Part shown: positions 62,782 through 64,000 of the stretch, in pieces
Numbering within the stretch: position 1 is the stretch's first letter
Layout: each line of letters starts with the position of its first letter
Source: VRUE01 sp963817945
GTDB lineage: Bacteria; Actinomycetota; Thermoleophilia; Solirubrobacterales; 70-9
Reading direction: 5' to 3'
Length of the DNA stretch: 64,000 nt
NCBI GenBank assembly: GCA_963817945.1
Contig: CAWFQH010000002.1
Coordinates: 124,001 to 188,000 of the forward strand
Made by a program: the position numbers and the translations under genes
Notes under the pieces: generated by a model
Databases searched by the model: none
Seen by the model: the letters and a program-made list of their open reading frames with translations, nothing else
Told to the model about the DNA's origin: nothing

Positions 62782-63948
62782 CTACTGGGCCTGCGCCGTG
62801 AACGAAACGCTGCCGAGGGAGTCGCCCGCTTTGAATTCGGTCCCGTAGAGGGTGTTCAGGCTCGCCGCACCCTCCGCCGTCATCCGCATGACCGCGTTGG
62901 CGACCGAGATCGTCCGCGCGGCGGGGTCCGCTCCGAAGCTCGCCGCCGAGAGGTCGAGCAGGCTGTTCGGCGCCCGACCCACGTTGCCGGGAGCGCCCGG
63001 GAAGCCGGTCACCTCAAGCTCGGCCGTGGTCGCCTTTAACCCCAGGTCGAGCCAGAGGTTGCTGGTGATCGTCGTTGCCGGCCCTTTGCTGATTTTCTGA
63101 CCGCCGAGCGTTTGCAGCACGCCGATCGAGCCGTCGGGCGCGAGGATGCCGCCGGAGATCGGGAGGTTGATCGCTGGCGGTGGGCCGAACTCGAACTCGG
63201 CCGGCGGAACAGGTTCTACCGTGGTGCCGGCCATGAACAGTTTGGTGATCGTGTCGAGATCGGGCAGCAGCTTTGCTTTGCCGCTCGGCAGGATGGTCAC
63301 CGTCAGTGGCTGCGTGACGGTCGCAGCGCTGCCGAGGACCTGTTTGCCCGCGAACGGCTTGGAGAGGGCTTTCCGCCTCTTACTGGAAGTGGCTTTTTTC
63401 GACGGTTTTTTCGCTTTGCCGCTGAAACCCAGCTTTGCGTTGAGAAGTTTGGCAGCCGTCCCGGTCAAGGCCAGCTTTTCGATTCCCAGGTTGACTCCGA
63501 AGCCATCGCGGGCGAATGAGAGCCCTTCCACCGAGGCGAACTTGACCTGTTTGCCGACCACCGTCCCGTTCAAGGAGGCGGTCGCGGTGTCGAGGACGAG
63601 CGGGCCGACCCGCGCCGTGCGTTTGCCGTGCTTGAACTTGATTTCGCCGCTGTGGGCGACGCTGCCCTGGCCGCTCAGCGGGTCGAGCGAGCCGCCGGCG
63701 ACGGGCAGGACGATGCTGCCGGGGTCGAACCTTACGGTCACCGGGCTGAGGCCGAGAACCTTGACTCCTCTTTTGCCCGTCTTCTTGAGGAAGCCCTGAT
63801 TGAGCTGGATCATGGTGCTCCCGCCGGCGAGCGGGTCGCTTGCCGCCGAGGCGGCTGGAGCGAAGACGAGAAACACGGCCATGGTTGCCGCAACTGCTGT
63901 TGCTAACCGGCTGCCGCCGTGCCTACGCGGCTGGGTCAAAAGCTTCAT
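62782..63948 (-). CDS. Exported beta-rich protein, possibly two repeated domains
   Basis: This 388-residue protein has a signal peptide (about 1-36, cut near ASAASD) and no other membrane segment. Two similar halves begin GGSTMIQLNQGFLKK (about 42) and TILPSGKAKLLPDLD (about 220), each with strands around IVLPVAGGSLDPLSGQGSV and INLPISGGILAPDGSIGVL. A Lys-rich linker (GKAKKPSKKATSSKRRK) separates them. A weak likeness to HtaA-type haem-binding domains is possible, but I cannot confirm it. The ATG at 63948 follows GAGGA at 5-6 bases. It is convergent with the decarboxylase gene; upstream sequence runs off the window. Confidence 0.75.
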   Translation of the reverse strand: MKLLTQPRRHGGSRLATAVAATMAVFLVFAPAASAASDPLAGGSTMIQLNQGFLKKTGKRGVKVLGLSPVTVRFDPGSIVLPVAGGSLDPLSGQGSVAHSGEIKFKHGKRTARVGPLVLDTATASLNGTVVGKQVKFASVEGLSFARDGFGVNLGIEKLALTGTAAKLLNAKLGFSGKAKKPSKKATSSKRRKALSKPFAGKQVLGSAATVTQPLTVTILPSGKAKLLPDLDTITKLFMAGTTVEPVPPAEFEFGPPPAINLPISGGILAPDGSIGVLQTLGGQKISKGPATTITSNLWLDLGLKATTAELEVTGFPGAPGNVGRAPNSLLDLSAASFGADPAARTISVANAVMRMTAEGAASLNTLYGTEFKAGDSLGSVSFTAQAQ

Positions 63949-64000
63949 CTGGTCCTCCCCGGGTGCCGCCTTCGTTCTTCCCGTGCCGTGGCGGCGGGTC

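Noticed and set aside
62782..63948. HtaA-type haem-binding protein
   Set aside because: The likeness is only in strand pattern; the key conserved residues cannot be confirmed by eye, so no function is claimed.

Overview
The window is chromosomal DNA from a very GC-rich actinobacterium. The gene content points to the class Thermoleophilia (a Solirubrobacterales-type organism). It has a paralogous TetR array, exported toroid and DUF4430 proteins, TIGR03767-type phosphoesterase and DUF6504 genes, an ECF sigma factor with a fused membrane tail, GTG starts and many 4-base gene overlaps. This placement is inferred from gene families, because no rRNA gene is present. I see no insertion sequence, prophage or CRISPR array. 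The mobile-looking DNA is limited to short palindromic repeats, some of them inside genes.

Layout. 1-1.8 kb: end of a sugar-phosphate transferase gene and two acyl-transfer enzymes. 1.8-4.4 kb: DUF3105 protein, metF and an enoyl-CoA hydratase. 4.4-8.1 kb: five TetR modules in four reading frames, two of them fused. 8.4-9.3 kb: an ArsR-type regulator with an AT-rich operator-like palindrome. 9.3-13.8 kb: an SOS mutagenesis operon (LexA palindrome, an ImuB protein without its palm domain, DUF6504, dnaE2). 13.9-25.5 kb: exported and housekeeping genes (DUF1385, methylmalonyl-CoA epimerase, methyltransferase, a 971-residue exported repeat protein, PAP2, ychF, SpoIID/LytB-like). 25.6-30.4 kb: aldehyde dehydrogenase, TIGR03767 phosphoesterase, fumC.

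30.4-37.9 kb is the most striking part. Three cobalamin riboswitches control three divergent or tandem units. These encode exported proteins built like animal intrinsic factor and transcobalamin (alpha/alpha toroid plus DUF4430 beta domain). In one unit the two domains are separate proteins, followed by a MotA/TolQ/ExbB-type channel and a DUF2149 partner. I read this as a surface vitamin B12 capture system with its own energising module.

38-48.5 kb: a frameshifted M15-type peptidase, a benzoylformate decarboxylase next to a fused FAD/Fe-S 2-hydroxyacid oxidase (a possible mandelate route), an SDR, ileS, a tautomerase and thioredoxin. 48.5-56.7 kb: DNA polymerase X, a tRNA-like structured element, and several genes broken by single-base shifts (a membrane protein, otsB, a UvrD-like helicase-nuclease that also carries a GC-rich palindromic insertion), plus a split TauE/SafE transporter and a PAC2 protein. 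56.7-64 kb: an inositol-monophosphatase-family enzyme, an SOS-box-controlled Lys/Arg-rich protein, a membrane-anchored sigma factor coupled to an exported beta-rich protein, a UDP-glucuronate decarboxylase and a last exported protein.

How the genes work together: two DNA-damage units share LexA-type sites; three B12 units share riboswitches and near-copy leaders; the sugar transferase at the left edge and the nucleotide-sugar enzyme near the right edge both serve surface polysaccharide synthesis.
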